Part shown: positions 9,036 through 17,208 of the stretch, one piece after another
Layout: the number at the start of each line of letters is the position of its first letter
Position numbering within the stretch: the first letter of the stretch is position 1
NCBI RefSeq assembly: GCF_003094615.1
Contig: NZ_QDKO01000010.1
Location: forward strand, 62,001-126,000
Length of the DNA stretch: 64,000 nt
Direction of reading: 5' to 3'
Source of the DNA: Caulobacter radicis
GTDB taxonomy: Bacteria; Pseudomonadota; Alphaproteobacteria; Caulobacterales; Caulobacteraceae
Translations under genes and position numbers: made by a program
The notes under the pieces: generated by a model
What the model was told of the DNA's origin: nothing
Database searches by the model: none
What the model saw: only the letters and a program-made list of their open reading frames with translations

Positions 9036-10493
9036 ATGCCCAGCCTTACTCCCCTCTCGCCGGTCGCGCCGGAGCGCTGGGGCGGCGGCTTGGCCGGAGC
9101 CTGGGTCGGGGCGTGGACCGCCGTGGCCGCCGGGCCAACCGCGCTGGTGGCCATGACCGCCCTGGGCGCGGCCAGGCCGGGCGTGGCCCTGCCGGCGGCG
9201 ATCCTGCTGGGCGTCGGCGGCGTGATCCTGCTGCGGCGCCTGCGCCGCCGACTCGACGACTCGGTGCTCAGCCTGGCGCCCGCCGCCGCCTCGGCCGACC
9301 GCGCGCCGCCCTTCGCCGTGATCACCGAGAACCTGCCCGATCCGTTGATGGTCATCGCCGCCGAGGAGGCCGACGACCTGACCGGCCGGCGCTTCGTGTT
9401 CGCCAACGCCGCCGCCCGCGAGCGCTTCCGCATCCGGGAGGGGGCCCTGCTGGTCACCGCCGTGCGCAGCCCGCAGGTGCTGGAGGCGGTGGACGAGGCG
9501 CTGTTCGGCGGCGTCGAGCGCACGGTCGAATGGACCGGCGTCGGCTCGCAGGGGCGCGACTGGACCGCCCAGGCCCGGCCGCTGGGGCGCGACGAGGCCG
9601 GCTCGCACCTGGCTCTGCTGGTGCTGCGCGACGAGACCGACGTGCGCCGCACCGAACGCACCCGCGCCGACTTCCTGGCCAACGCCAGCCACGAGCTGCG
9701 CACGCCGCTGGCCTCGCTGTCGGGCTTCATCGAGACCCTGCGCGGCCACGCCAAGGAGGATCCGGGCGCCCGCGACAAGTTCCTGGCCATCATGCAGGCC
9801 CAGGCCGAGCGGATGTCGCGGCTGATCGACGACCTGATGAGCCTGTCGCGCATCGAGCTCAACGAGCACATCGCCCCGGCCGGCCGGGTCGACCTGGCCA
9901 TGGCCGCCCAGGACGTCATCGACGCCCTGGCCCCGCAGGCCCGCGACAAGCAGGTCGCCTTCGACGCCATCCTGCCGCCGCGCGGCGCGGCCGTGGTCGA
10001 GGGCGACCGCGACCAGATCGTCCAGGTGATCCAGAACCTGGTGGACAACGCCATCAAGTATACGCCCAAGGACGGGACGGTGCGGGTCGAGATCTTCCCC
10101 GGCCTGACCCCGGCCACGGCCGTCGCCGCGCGCGACCCGGCCGCCGCCCGCCTGGCGCTGCTGACCCCCGACCATTCCGCCGTCGAGGAATTCTATGCCG
10201 GCCTGCGGGTCAGCGACCGGGGTCCGGGCATCGCCCGCGAACACCTGCCGCGCCTGACCGAGCGCTTCTACCGCGTCGAGGGCCAGAAGAGCGGCGAGCG
10301 CCAGGGCACGGGCCTTGGCCTGGCCATCGTCAAGCACATCGTCAACCGCCACCGGGGCGGGCTGCACGTGGAATCCGTCCGGGGCGAGGGCGCCACCTTC
10401 GGGGTCTATCTGCCGATGGCCAAGGCCTTGCAGGGCAAGGATCCAGGGGTCTCGGAAGAGCCCGCGCCGGCCGGTGTCGTAAAACTGTCGTAG
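9036..10493 (+). CDS. phoR: Phosphate regulon sensor histidine kinase PhoR
   Basis: The 485-aa protein has two hydrophobic N-terminal segments (about residues 20-66) followed by a basic patch, a PAS domain (about 90-205), the phospho-acceptor helix FLANASHELRTPLASLSGF with His219, and an HATPase domain (N box QNLVDNAIKYTP, G1 SDRGPGIA, G2 GTGLGLAIVKHI). This is the PhoR layout. It autophosphorylates when phosphate is scarce and passes the phosphate to PhoB. It is the first gene before pstCAB-phoU-phoB on the same strand. The ATG at 9036 has AAGGAG upstream at somewhat long spacing; longer frames lack a membrane-compatible N-terminus. Its stop codon lies inside the Pho box of pstC. Confidence 0.92.
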   Translation: MPSLTPLSPVAPERWGGGLAGAWVGAWTAVAAGPTALVAMTALGAARPGVALPAAILLGVGGVILLRRLRRRLDDSVLSLAPAAASADRAPPFAVITENLPDPLMVIAAEEADDLTGRRFVFANAAARERFRIREGALLVTAVRSPQVLEAVDEALFGGVERTVEWTGVGSQGRDWTAQARPLGRDEAGSHLALLVLRDETDVRRTERTRADFLANASHELRTPLASLSGFIETLRGHAKEDPGARDKFLAIMQAQAERMSRLIDDLMSLSRIELNEHIAPAGRVDLAMAAQDVIDALAPQARDKQVAFDAILPPRGAAVVEGDRDQIVQVIQNLVDNAIKYTPKDGTVRVEIFPGLTPATAVAARDPAAARLALLTPDHSAVEEFYAGLRVSDRGPGIAREHLPRLTERFYRVEGQKSGERQGTGLGLAIVKHIVNRHRGGLHVESVRGEGATFGVYLPMAKALQGKDPGVSEEPAPAGVVKLS

Positions 10494-10502
10494 AAACGTC
10501 GC
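10474..10502 (+). promoter_or_regulatory. Triple Pho box upstream of pstC
   Basis: Three 7-base units, GTGTCGT, CTGTCGT and ACGTCGC, are separated by AAAA and AGAA, giving an exact 11-base period. This is the PhoB-binding Pho-box pattern (CTGTCAT repeats with 4-base AT-rich spacers). The stop codon of phoR is inside it (10491-10493) and the pstC start is 93 bases downstream. It should make pstC and the genes after it inducible by phosphate starvation through PhoB. Confidence 0.8.
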
Positions 10503-10594
10503 ATAAGGTCGTCGCCCGGCCGGCATAGATCGGTTGACGGGCGGGGCGGTGCAACGGGCGCCGTCTTCGCATCCAGCGCAAGACCGCTTCACGC

Positions 10595-12037
10595 ATGCTG
10601 ACCTGGCTCTCGCTCCTGTTCCTGGCGCTGTTCGCGCTGGCGGCGTTCCTGCTCGGCCGCGGCCGGGCGCTCAAGGCCGCCGGCGGCGCTTCGGTGCGCC
10701 TGCACTCGCTGCCCAACTATTACGGCGCCTACGCCGCCCTGTGGGCCGGCGCCCCCGCCGCCCTGCTCCTCCTGCTCGGCGCCGTGTTCGGCGGCCGCAT
10801 CGAGGAGGCGGTGCTGCAGGCCGAGCGCCCGGCCGCCATCGCCTCGCTGACCCCCGACCGCCAGGACGTGTTCTTCAGCGACGCCCGCGCCATCGCGGCC
10901 AAGGAATCGCCGTCGGAAGTCGTCTACGAGGGCGAACTGAAGACCGCGCTCGACGCCAAGGTCGCCGAGTCCGCCAAGATCACCGCCACCGTGCGCTACA
11001 CCACGATCGGCCTGGCCGCCCTGGTCGCGCTGATCGGCGTGCTTATGGCCCTGCCGCGCGTGGGTCTGGAGTTCCGCGCCCGCAACCGCGTGGAAGGCTG
11101 GATCAACGGCCTGCTGATCGCCTGCTCGGTCGCCGCCGTGCTGACCACCCTGGGCATCGTGCTGTCGCTGGTCTGGGAAAGCTGGCGCTTCTTCCAGAGC
11201 GTCAATCCGCTGGCCTTCCTGTTCGGCACCGAGTGGAGCCCGCAGATCGCGATGCGCGCCGACCAGGTGGCCTCGTCGGGCGCCTTCGGGGCCGTGCCGC
11301 TGTTCGCCGGCACCTTCCTGATCATGCTGATCGCCATGCTGGTGGCCGCGCCCGTCGGCCTCTACTCGGCGATCTATCTCTCGGAATACGCCGACCGCCG
11401 CGTACGCTCGGTGGTCAAGCCGCTGCTCGAGGTGCTGGCCGGCGTGCCGACCGTGGTCTACGGCTTCTTCGCCGCCCTGACCGTTGGTCCGCTGTTCCGG
11501 GCCTTCTTCAACGCCATCGGCGAGGGCATGGCCGGCGGCCCGCTGGACGGGATCGCCCAGTACCTGATGCAGGTGCAGAACCAGATGGCCCTGGTGGCCG
11601 GCGTGGTGATGGGGATCATGCTGATCCCGTTCGTCTCGTCGCTGTCGGACGACATCATCAACGCCGTGCCGCAGTCCCTGCGCGACGGCAGCTACGCCAT
11701 GGGCGCCACCAAGTCCGAGACGGTCAAGAAGGTCATCCTTCCCGCCGCCCTGCCGGGCATCATGGCCGCCATGCTGCTGGCCGTCTCCCGCGCCGTCGGC
11801 GAGACCATGATCGTGACCATGGCCGCGGGCCTGCAAGCCAAGCTGACCGCCAACCCGCTGGACACGGTCACCACCGTCACGGTGCAGATCGTCACCCTGC
11901 TGACCGGCGACCAGGAGTTCGACAGCCCCAAGACCCTCTCGGCCTTCGGCCTGGGCCTGACGCTGTTCGTCGTGACCCTGGCGCTGAACATCATCGCCCT
12001 GCGCATCGTCCAGAAGTATCGGGAACAATATGACTGA
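10595..12037 (+). CDS. pstC: Phosphate ABC transporter permease PstC
   Basis: At 480 aa it is longer than enterobacterial PstC (about 320), with an extra N-terminal region of about 150 residues holding three hydrophobic segments; this extended form is common in alphaproteobacteria. The C-terminal half carries the binding-protein-dependent permease core, including EVLAGVPTVVYGFFAAL and the ATPase-contact loop ATKSETVKKVILPAALPGI. It forms the inner-membrane channel of the high-affinity phosphate importer with PstA. It overlaps pstA by 8 bases, so the two are translationally coupled. A Pho box stands upstream. Confidence 0.93.
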   Translation: MLTWLSLLFLALFALAAFLLGRGRALKAAGGASVRLHSLPNYYGAYAALWAGAPAALLLLLGAVFGGRIEEAVLQAERPAAIASLTPDRQDVFFSDARAIAAKESPSEVVYEGELKTALDAKVAESAKITATVRYTTIGLAALVALIGVLMALPRVGLEFRARNRVEGWINGLLIACSVAAVLTTLGIVLSLVWESWRFFQSVNPLAFLFGTEWSPQIAMRADQVASSGAFGAVPLFAGTFLIMLIAMLVAAPVGLYSAIYLSEYADRRVRSVVKPLLEVLAGVPTVVYGFFAALTVGPLFRAFFNAIGEGMAGGPLDGIAQYLMQVQNQMALVAGVVMGIMLIPFVSSLSDDIINAVPQSLRDGSYAMGATKSETVKKVILPAALPGIMAAMLLAVSRAVGETMIVTMAAGLQAKLTANPLDTVTTVTVQIVTLLTGDQEFDSPKTLSAFGLGLTLFVVTLALNIIALRIVQKYREQYD

Positions 12038-13343
12038 CGCCGCCATCAACGCCGGCGCCGCCCCGCGCGAGCAGGGTCCCCGCCCGCAGCTCTCGGCCGC
12101 CGAGGCGCGCCTGAAGAAGCGCTACCGCTCGGAGATGTGGTTCAAGGCCCAGGGCATCGCCGCCATCGTCGTGGCGATGATCTTCCTGGTCGTGCTGGTC
12201 GGCCGCATCGTCGCCCAGGGCTACACCACCTTCGAGACCCACTCGATCAGCGTGCCGGTCTACCTGAACCCGGACCGCATCGACCGCACCGCGCTGGACG
12301 GGGTCAACTACGACTACATCGTCGCCGAGGCGGTGATGAAGAAGCTGAACATCCAGGACGACGACCTGGGCACGACGTCGGGCAAGGTCATGGACCTGGT
12401 CTCGCGCGATCTCGGCTTCCAGCTGCTCGACAAGATCAAGGCCGACCCGTCGGTGATCGGCAAGACCATCGAGGTCACCGGTCCGGTGAAGGCCGACGCC
12501 GACCTCTACTTCAAGGGCGAGATCAAGCGCTCGACCGCCGAGGAAGACCGCAAGCTCGACAACCAGCAGCTGGCCTGGCTGGACCAGCTGGAGAAGGACG
12601 GCACCGTCAAGGGCGGCTTCAATGTCGGCTTCTTCACCAAGTCCGACTCGACCGAGCCCGAACAGGCCGGCGTGCTGGGCGCGGTGGTCGGCTCGGCCCT
12701 GATGCTGGTCATCACCGCCCTGATCGCGGTGCCGGTCGGCGTGCTGGCCGCGGTCTACCTGGAAGAGTTCGCGCCCAAGAACCGCTGGACCGACGTCATC
12801 GAGGTCAACATCAACAACCTCGCGGCCGTGCCTTCGATCGTCTACGGCCTGCTGGGCCTGGCGCTCTTCATCAACTGGCTGCACGTGCCGCGCAGCTCGC
12901 CGCTGGTCGGCGGCCTGGTGCTGGCCCTGATGGCGCTGCCCACGGTGATCATCGCCACCCGCTCGGCCCTCAAGGCCGTGCCGCCCTCGATCCGCGAAGC
13001 CGCCCTCGGCGTCGGCGCCTCCCGCGCCCAGACCGTGTTCCACCACGTGCTGCCGCTAGCCATGCCCGGCGTGATGACCGGCGCCATCCTGTCCCTGGCG
13101 CATGCGCTGGGCGAGACGGCTCCGCTGCTGATGATCGGCATGGTCTCGTTCGTGCCCGGCGTGCCGGAAGGCTTCACCGGCGCCTCGACGGTGCTGCCCG
13201 TTCAGGTGTTCATCTGGGAGAACGCCTCGGAGCGGGCCTTCCACGAGCGCACCGCCGCGGCCATCCTCGTGCTTCTCGTCTTCATGATCGTCATGAACGC
13301 CGCGGCCGTCATCCTGCGCCGCCGCTTCGAACGCCGGTGGTAG
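12030..13343 (+). CDS. pstA: Phosphate ABC transporter permease PstA
   Basis: The 437-aa protein is longer than the enterobacterial form because of a periplasmic insert of about 140 residues (about 60-205) between the first membrane helix and the permease core. The core has [20 protein letters not shown] and the coupling loop [19 protein letters not shown]. It pairs with PstC in the inner membrane. It begins inside the last codons of pstC, and pstB starts 7 bases after its stop, so all three are one operon. Confidence 0.93.
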   Translation: MTDAAINAGAAPREQGPRPQLSAAEARLKKRYRSEMWFKAQGIAAIVVAMIFLVVLVGRIVAQGYTTFETHSISVPVYLNPDRIDRTALDGVNYDYIVAEAVMKKLNIQDDDLGTTSGKVMDLVSRDLGFQLLDKIKADPSVIGKTIEVTGPVKADADLYFKGEIKRSTAEEDRKLDNQQLAWLDQLEKDGTVKGGFNVGFFTKSDSTEPEQAGVLGAVVGSALMLVITALIAVPVGVLAAVYLEEFAPKNRWTDVIEVNINNLAAVPSIVYGLLGLALFINWLHVPRSSPLVGGLVLALMALPTVIIATRSALKAVPPSIREAALGVGASRAQTVFHHVLPLAMPGVMTGAILSLAHALGETAPLLMIGMVSFVPGVPEGFTGASTVLPVQVFIWENASERAFHERTAAAILVLLVFMIVMNAAAVILRRRFERRW

Positions 13344-13350
13344 GATCAAG

Positions 13351-14241
13351 ATGACCGTCACCAACCCCAACGCTCTCGCCCTCGTCCAGGGACACGCCAT
13401 GCCCACCCAGAACCGCGACGCCTCCGTCGCCGCGCCCGTGATCCACACCGCCGTGCCGCAGGGCCACGGGACGGTCGAGACCCGCGAGTTCAAGATCCGC
13501 GCCCGCGACGTCAACGTCTTCTACGGCGAGAAGCAGGCGCTGTTCGACGTCGCCCTCGACATCCCGGCCAAGTCGGTCACCGCCTTCATCGGCCCGTCGG
13601 GCTGCGGCAAGTCGACCTTCCTGCGCTGCATCAACCGGATGAACGACACCATCCCGTCGGCCCGCGTGCAGGGCTCGATCGAGATCGACGGCGCCGACGT
13701 CAACGCCAAGAGCGTCGATCCGGTGGTGCTGCGCTCGCGCGTCGGCATGGTGTTCCAGAAGCCGAACCCGTTCCCCAAGACCATCTTCGAGAACGTCGCC
13801 TACGGTCCGAAGATCCACGGCCTGGCCACCCGCAAGGACGAGCTGGAAAGCATCGTCGAGAGCAGCCTCAAGAAGGCCGGCCTGTGGAACGAGGTCGCTG
13901 ACCGCCTGCACCAGCCCGGCACCGGCCTGTCGGGCGGCCAGCAGCAGCGCCTGGTCATCGCCCGCGCCATCGCCGTCTCGCCCGAAGTGATCCTGATGGA
14001 CGAGCCCTGCTCGGCGCTGGACCCGATCGCCACGGCCAAGATCGAGGAGCTGATCGACGAGCTGCGCAGCCAGTTCTGCATCGTCATCGTCACCCACTCG
14101 ATGGCCCAGGCCGCCCGCGTGTCGCAGAAGACCGCCTTCTTCCACCTGGGCAAGCTGGTCGAGAGCGGACCGACCGAGGAGATGTTCACCAATCCTCGCG
14201 ACAGCCGCACCCAGGACTACATCACCGGCCGCTTCGGCTAA
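13351..14241 (+). CDS. pstB: Phosphate ABC transporter ATPase PstB
   Basis: The 296-aa ATPase powers phosphate import. Walker A is GPSGCGKST, the signature is LSGGQQQR, and Walker B is [13 protein letters not shown]. The segment [10 protein letters not shown] after Walker A and [19 protein letters not shown] are typical of PstB. About 45 residues precede the conserved domain; a second in-frame ATG at codon 17 could be the true start. It lies 7 bases after pstA and 19 before phoU. PstB also takes part with PhoU in silencing PhoR when phosphate is plentiful. Confidence 0.95.
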   Translation: MTVTNPNALALVQGHAMPTQNRDASVAAPVIHTAVPQGHGTVETREFKIRARDVNVFYGEKQALFDVALDIPAKSVTAFIGPSGCGKSTFLRCINRMNDTIPSARVQGSIEIDGADVNAKSVDPVVLRSRVGMVFQKPNPFPKTIFENVAYGPKIHGLATRKDELESIVESSLKKAGLWNEVADRLHQPGTGLSGGQQQRLVIARAIAVSPEVILMDEPCSALDPIATAKIEELIDELRSQFCIVIVTHSMAQAARVSQKTAFFHLGKLVESGPTEEMFTNPRDSRTQDYITGRFG

Positions 14242-14260
14242 GCCAGAGGGGACGAGGCAC

Positions 14261-14953
14261 ATGACCGAACATACCGTCAAATCCTACGGCGAAGAGCTGA
14301 ACCACCTGACCGCCGAGGTCACCCGCATGGGCGGCCTCGCCGAGGCCCAGGTCGCCGACGCCGTCGACTGCATCGCCCGCCGCGACGCCCCGCTGGCCCA
14401 GCTGGTGGTCGGCCGCGACGAGCGTCTCGACAGCCTGCAGGTCGAGATCGAGCGCAAGGCCTTCCGCCTGATCGCCCTGCGCCAGCCGATGGCCGTGGAC
14501 CTGCGCCACGCCGTCGCCGCCCTGAAGATCTCGATGAGCCTCGAGCGCTGCGGCGACATGGCCAAGAACATCGGCAAGCGCGCCATCATCCTGACCGAGG
14601 CCGAGCCTATGAGCGCCCTGACCCGCTCGATCGAGCGCATGGGCCGCTTGGTGCAGAGCCGCCTGAAGGACGTGCTGGACGCCTACACCGCCTCGGACGT
14701 GCAGCGCGCCATCAACGTCTGGAGCAGCGACGAGGAAGTCGACGAGCACTACAACTCGATCTTCCGCGAACTGCTGACCTACATGATGGGCGATCCGCGC
14801 ACGATCAACGCGTGCACGCACCTGCTGTTCGTCGCCAAGAACCTTGAGCGGATCGGCGACCACGCCACCAACATCGCCGAGATCATCCATTTCGAGCTGA
14901 CGGGCGAGGAGATCATCTCCCAGCGTCCCAAGCTCGACGTCGTCGCTCAGTAA
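14261..14953 (+). CDS. phoU: Phosphate signalling protein PhoU
   Basis: The product is 230 aa, the usual PhoU length, all-helical with the two PhoU repeats. The metal-contact motifs ERCGDMAKNIGKRA (first repeat) and ERIGDHATNIAEII (second repeat) are both present. It is cytoplasmic and links the occupancy of the PstSCAB importer to PhoR, keeping the regulon off in phosphate excess. It lies between pstB and phoB on the same strand, with short gaps that indicate one transcript. An AGAGGGGA ribosome binding site precedes the ATG. Confidence 0.94.
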   Translation: MTEHTVKSYGEELNHLTAEVTRMGGLAEAQVADAVDCIARRDAPLAQLVVGRDERLDSLQVEIERKAFRLIALRQPMAVDLRHAVAALKISMSLERCGDMAKNIGKRAIILTEAEPMSALTRSIERMGRLVQSRLKDVLDAYTASDVQRAINVWSSDEEVDEHYNSIFRELLTYMMGDPRTINACTHLLFVAKNLERIGDHATNIAEIIHFELTGEEIISQRPKLDVVAQ

Positions 14954-14974
14954 GCTTTCGGGAGGCCTTTAGAA

Positions 14975-15667
14975 GTGACTCCGTACGTTCTGGTGGTCGA
15001 GGACGAGGACGCCCTGGCCACCTTGCTTCACTACAATCTCGACAAGGAAGGCTACCAGGTCGCGGTGGCCGCCGACGGCGAGGAAGCCCTGACCCTGGCC
15101 AGCGAACGCGCGCCGGACCTCGTCATCCTCGACTGGATGCTGCCCAAGGTCTCGGGCATCGAGGTCTGCCGCCGCCTGCGCGGCCGCACCGACACCCGCA
15201 ACGTGCCGATCATCATGCTGACGGCGCGCGGCGAGGAAAGCGACCGCATCCGCGGCCTCGACACCGGCGCCGACGACTATGTGGTCAAGCCGTTCTCGAT
15301 GGTCGAGCTGACCGCCCGGGTCCGCGCCGTGATGCGCCGCATCCGCCCGGCCCTGGCCGATGACCGCATCACGGTCGGCGACATCGTCATCGACCGGGTC
15401 GCCCACCGCGTGAAGCGCCAGGGCAAGGAAGTGCACCTTGGCCCGACCGAGTTCCGCCTGCTCGACTACCTGATGCAGCATCCGGGCCGGGTGTTCAGCC
15501 GCGAACAGCTGCTGGACGCCGTCTGGGGCTCGGACGTCTATGTCGAGGCCCGCACGGTCGACGTCCACATCGGCCGCCTGCGCAAGGCCCTGAACGGCTC
15601 GACCGAAGCCGACCCGATCCGCACCGTCCGCTCGGCGGGCTACTCGCTGGACGTCGAGGCGGCGTAA
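14975..15667 (+). CDS. phoB: Phosphate regulon response regulator PhoB
   Basis: The protein is 230 aa: a receiver domain (1-120) with acidic residues E9, D10 and phospho-acceptor Asp53 (ILDWMLP), switch Lys in VVKPFS, and an OmpR/PhoB winged-helix domain (about 130-228, with REQLLDAVWG and the recognition helix ARTVDVHIGRLRKAL). It starts at GTG behind GGGAGG. It is phosphorylated by PhoR and binds Pho boxes such as the one before pstC. It closes the operon; a bipartite CTCTCTC-type palindrome begins 6 bases after its stop and may end transcription. Confidence 0.95.
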   Translation: MTPYVLVVEDEDALATLLHYNLDKEGYQVAVAADGEEALTLASERAPDLVILDWMLPKVSGIEVCRRLRGRTDTRNVPIIMLTARGEESDRIRGLDTGADDYVVKPFSMVELTARVRAVMRRIRPALADDRITVGDIVIDRVAHRVKRQGKEVHLGPTEFRLLDYLMQHPGRVFSREQLLDAVWGSDVYVEARTVDVHIGRLRKALNGSTEADPIRTVRSAGYSLDVEAA

Positions 15668-15673
15668 GGATTC

Positions 15674-15958
15674 CCTCTCTCTGAGAGAGAGGGAGGGGCC
15701 CACGCCAAGGGCGTGGGAGGGTGAGAGGTTACAGTCTCACCGGACAAGGCGCCGTTCCCCAAACCACCCGTCATCCCGGAAAGCCCGAAGGGCTTATCCG
15801 GGACCCAGGGGCCGACGCAGTGCGGCGACCCCGGCTCTCCGGTACGCGGCGCCCGGATGACGATGGAGAGAACGGTAAGAGGTTTCCCGGTAAGCGGTGA
15901 AACCTCTCACCCTCCCACCGCTGCGCGGCGGGCCCCTCCCTCTCTCAAAGAGAGAGGG
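15674..15958. repeat. CTCTCTC-type bipartite palindrome with nested REP-like element
   Basis: The left arm (15674-15731) has a hairpin CCCTCTCTC-TGA-GAGAGAGGG, then CCCACGCC-AAG-GGCGTGGG, then AGGGTGAGAGGTT. The right arm (15897-15958) is its inverse, AACCTCTCACCCTCCCACC, CCGCTGCGCGG, then CCCTCTCTC-AAA-GAGAGAGGG. Between the arms lies a second palindrome that begins CGTCATCCCGG and ends CCCGGATGACG (15769-15862). This fills the 295-base gap between phoB and the MerR gene; no gene is visible in it. Confidence 0.8.
15769..15862. repeat. REP-like GTCATCCCGG palindrome nested in the CTCTCTC element
   Basis: The ends CGTCATCCCGG and CCCGGATGACG are inverted, and inside is a smaller stem AGCCCGAAGGGCTT followed by ATCCGGGACCC. 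This is a pattern widespread in alphaproteobacterial intergenic DNA. Confidence 0.7.
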
Positions 15959-15962
15959 TCGA

Positions 15963-16361
15963 TCATTTCCCCCGCAGCCGCCCGATGATCTCGCAGTCGG
16001 CCACCGTGTCGGCGCGGCAGTGGCCCAGCATGTCCTGCAGTTCGGCGCGCATGGCCGTGAGGTCGGCGATCTTGCGCTCGACCTCGGCCAGCTGGTCGCG
16101 GGCCAGGGCGTCGACCTCGCCGCAGGGGCGGTCGGCGCCGTCGGCGAGATCCAGCAGCGCCCGGATGGCGTCCAGCCCGAACCCCAGGTCGCGCGAGCGC
16201 TTGACGAAGGCCAGCCGCCGCTCGTGGCCGGTCTCGTAGGCGCGGTAGTTGCCTTCCGTGCGCGGCGGCTTGGGCAGGAGGCCCATGCGCTCGTAATAGC
16301 GGATCGTCTCGACCGGCACGCCGGTGCGGCGGGCGAGGTCTCCGATGGATAGTGCAGGCAT
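15963..16361 (-). CDS. MerR-family metal-responsive regulator
   Basis: The 132-aa protein has a MerR helix-turn-helix (IGDLARRTGVPVETIRYYE), the wing region, and a dimerisation helix of about 90-112. Cys80, Cys115 and Cys123 (HCRADTVADC) sit where MerR, PbrR and CadR-type sensors bind thiophilic or divalent metals. It is divergent from a cation-efflux gene, with a perfect palindrome between them. The ATG at 16361 was chosen because it begins the HTH directly; the frame is open far upstream but would run through the operator and the efflux gene. The metal (Zn, Cd, Pb, Co or Hg) cannot be told. Confidence 0.88.
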   Translation of the reverse strand: MPALSIGDLARRTGVPVETIRYYERMGLLPKPPRTEGNYRAYETGHERRLAFVKRSRDLGFGLDAIRALLDLADGADRPCGEVDALARDQLAEVERKIADLTAMRAELQDMLGHCRADTVADCEIIGRLRGK

Positions 16362-16365
16362 GCTC

Positions 16366-16396
16366 TTGACCCTGTAGCGACTACAGGGTGCAGAGA
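16366..16396 (+). promoter_or_regulatory. MerR-type operator/promoter of the efflux gene
   Basis: A perfect palindrome with 9-base arms, ACCCTGTAG-CGA-CTACAGGGT (16369-16389), overlaps a -35 box TTGACC (16366-16371). A -10 region at a 19-base spacing would be near 16391-16396. The long spacer with a centred palindrome is the hallmark of MerR-activated promoters, although the -10 match itself is weak. Confidence 0.65.
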
Positions 16397-16421
16397 TGGG
16401 GCCTTCTCGATGGAGGTCCAG

Positions 16422-17090
16422 ATGTCCGGTTGCTGCGGCGACGATCTTTGCAAGCCCCAGAGCGCTCCGCCGTCGGGGCGCTGGCGCCTGGCGCTGTGGA
16501 TCGCGCTGGTGGTCAACGGCGGCATGTTCCTCGTCGAGGGGACGGCGGGCCTGTTGTCGGGCTCGGCGGCGCTGCAGGCCGACAGCCTCGATTTTTTCGG
16601 TGATGCGGCCAACTACGCCATCAGCCTGGGCGTGGCCGGCATGGCCTTGGCCTGGCGGGCCCGGGCGGCGATGCTGAAGGGCGCGACCATGCTGGCGTTC
16701 GGGGCCTGGGTCAGCGGCGCCACGCTGTGGGGCGTGTTCGAGGGCCGCACCCCCGAGGCGCCGGTGATGGGCGCCCTGGGCCTGGCCGCCCTGATCGCCA
16801 ACGTCGCCGTGGCGATCATGCTCTATGGCTTCCGCACCGGCGACGCCAACATGCGCTCGGTGTGGATCTGCTCGCGCAACGACGCCATCGGCAATGTGGC
16901 GGTGATGCTGGCGGCGCTGGGCGTGTTCGGCACGAACTCGCGCTGGCCCGACCTGCTGGTGGCCGGTGTGATGGCGCTGCTGGCCCTGCAAGGCGGCTGG
17001 GAGATCGTCCGCCAGGCGCGCGGCGAACTGCGCCAGGCCAAGGCTCCGCCGGCCCCCGCCCGCTTCAGCGTGGCGGCGCGGAAGCGCTGA
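16422..17090 (+). CDS. Cation diffusion facilitator family efflux protein (short form)
   Basis: The product is 222 aa, with a Cys-rich N-terminus (MSGCCGDDLCKP) followed by about six hydrophobic segments. The helix ALQADSLDFFGDAANYAIS carries the acidic transport-site residues of CDF proteins, and SRNDAIGNVAVMLAALGVF is the matching later helix. It lacks most of the cytoplasmic C-terminal domain of full CDF transporters. I used the ATG at 16422, which has GGAGG 7 bases upstream; an ATG four codons earlier overlaps that site. It should export a divalent metal from the cytoplasm under control of the divergent MerR regulator. Confidence 0.82.
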   Translation: MSGCCGDDLCKPQSAPPSGRWRLALWIALVVNGGMFLVEGTAGLLSGSAALQADSLDFFGDAANYAISLGVAGMALAWRARAAMLKGATMLAFGAWVSGATLWGVFEGRTPEAPVMGALGLAALIANVAVAIMLYGFRTGDANMRSVWICSRNDAIGNVAVMLAALGVFGTNSRWPDLLVAGVMALLALQGGWEIVRQARGELRQAKAPPAPARFSVAARKR

Positions 17091-17101
17091 CGTCGTGCGT
17101 G

Positions 17102-17191
17102 GTCCTCGCCCTTCGACGGGCTCAGGGTGAGGACCAATTTAGGCGCGGTACCCGAAAACCTCATCCTGAGCTTGTCGAAGGACGAGGTTTT
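17102..17191. repeat. Inverted pair of REP palindromes
   Basis: Unit 1 (17102-17134) reads GTCCTCGCCCTTCGACGGGC then TCAGGGTGAGGAC; unit 2 (17155-17191) is the inverted form, CCTCATCCTGAGCTTGTCG then AAGGACGAGG. Each unit is itself a palindrome. This is the common REP of alphaproteobacterial genomes, placed between two convergent genes. Confidence 0.8.
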
Positions 17192-17208
17192 CGCTCCGCA
17201 AGGCGGGC

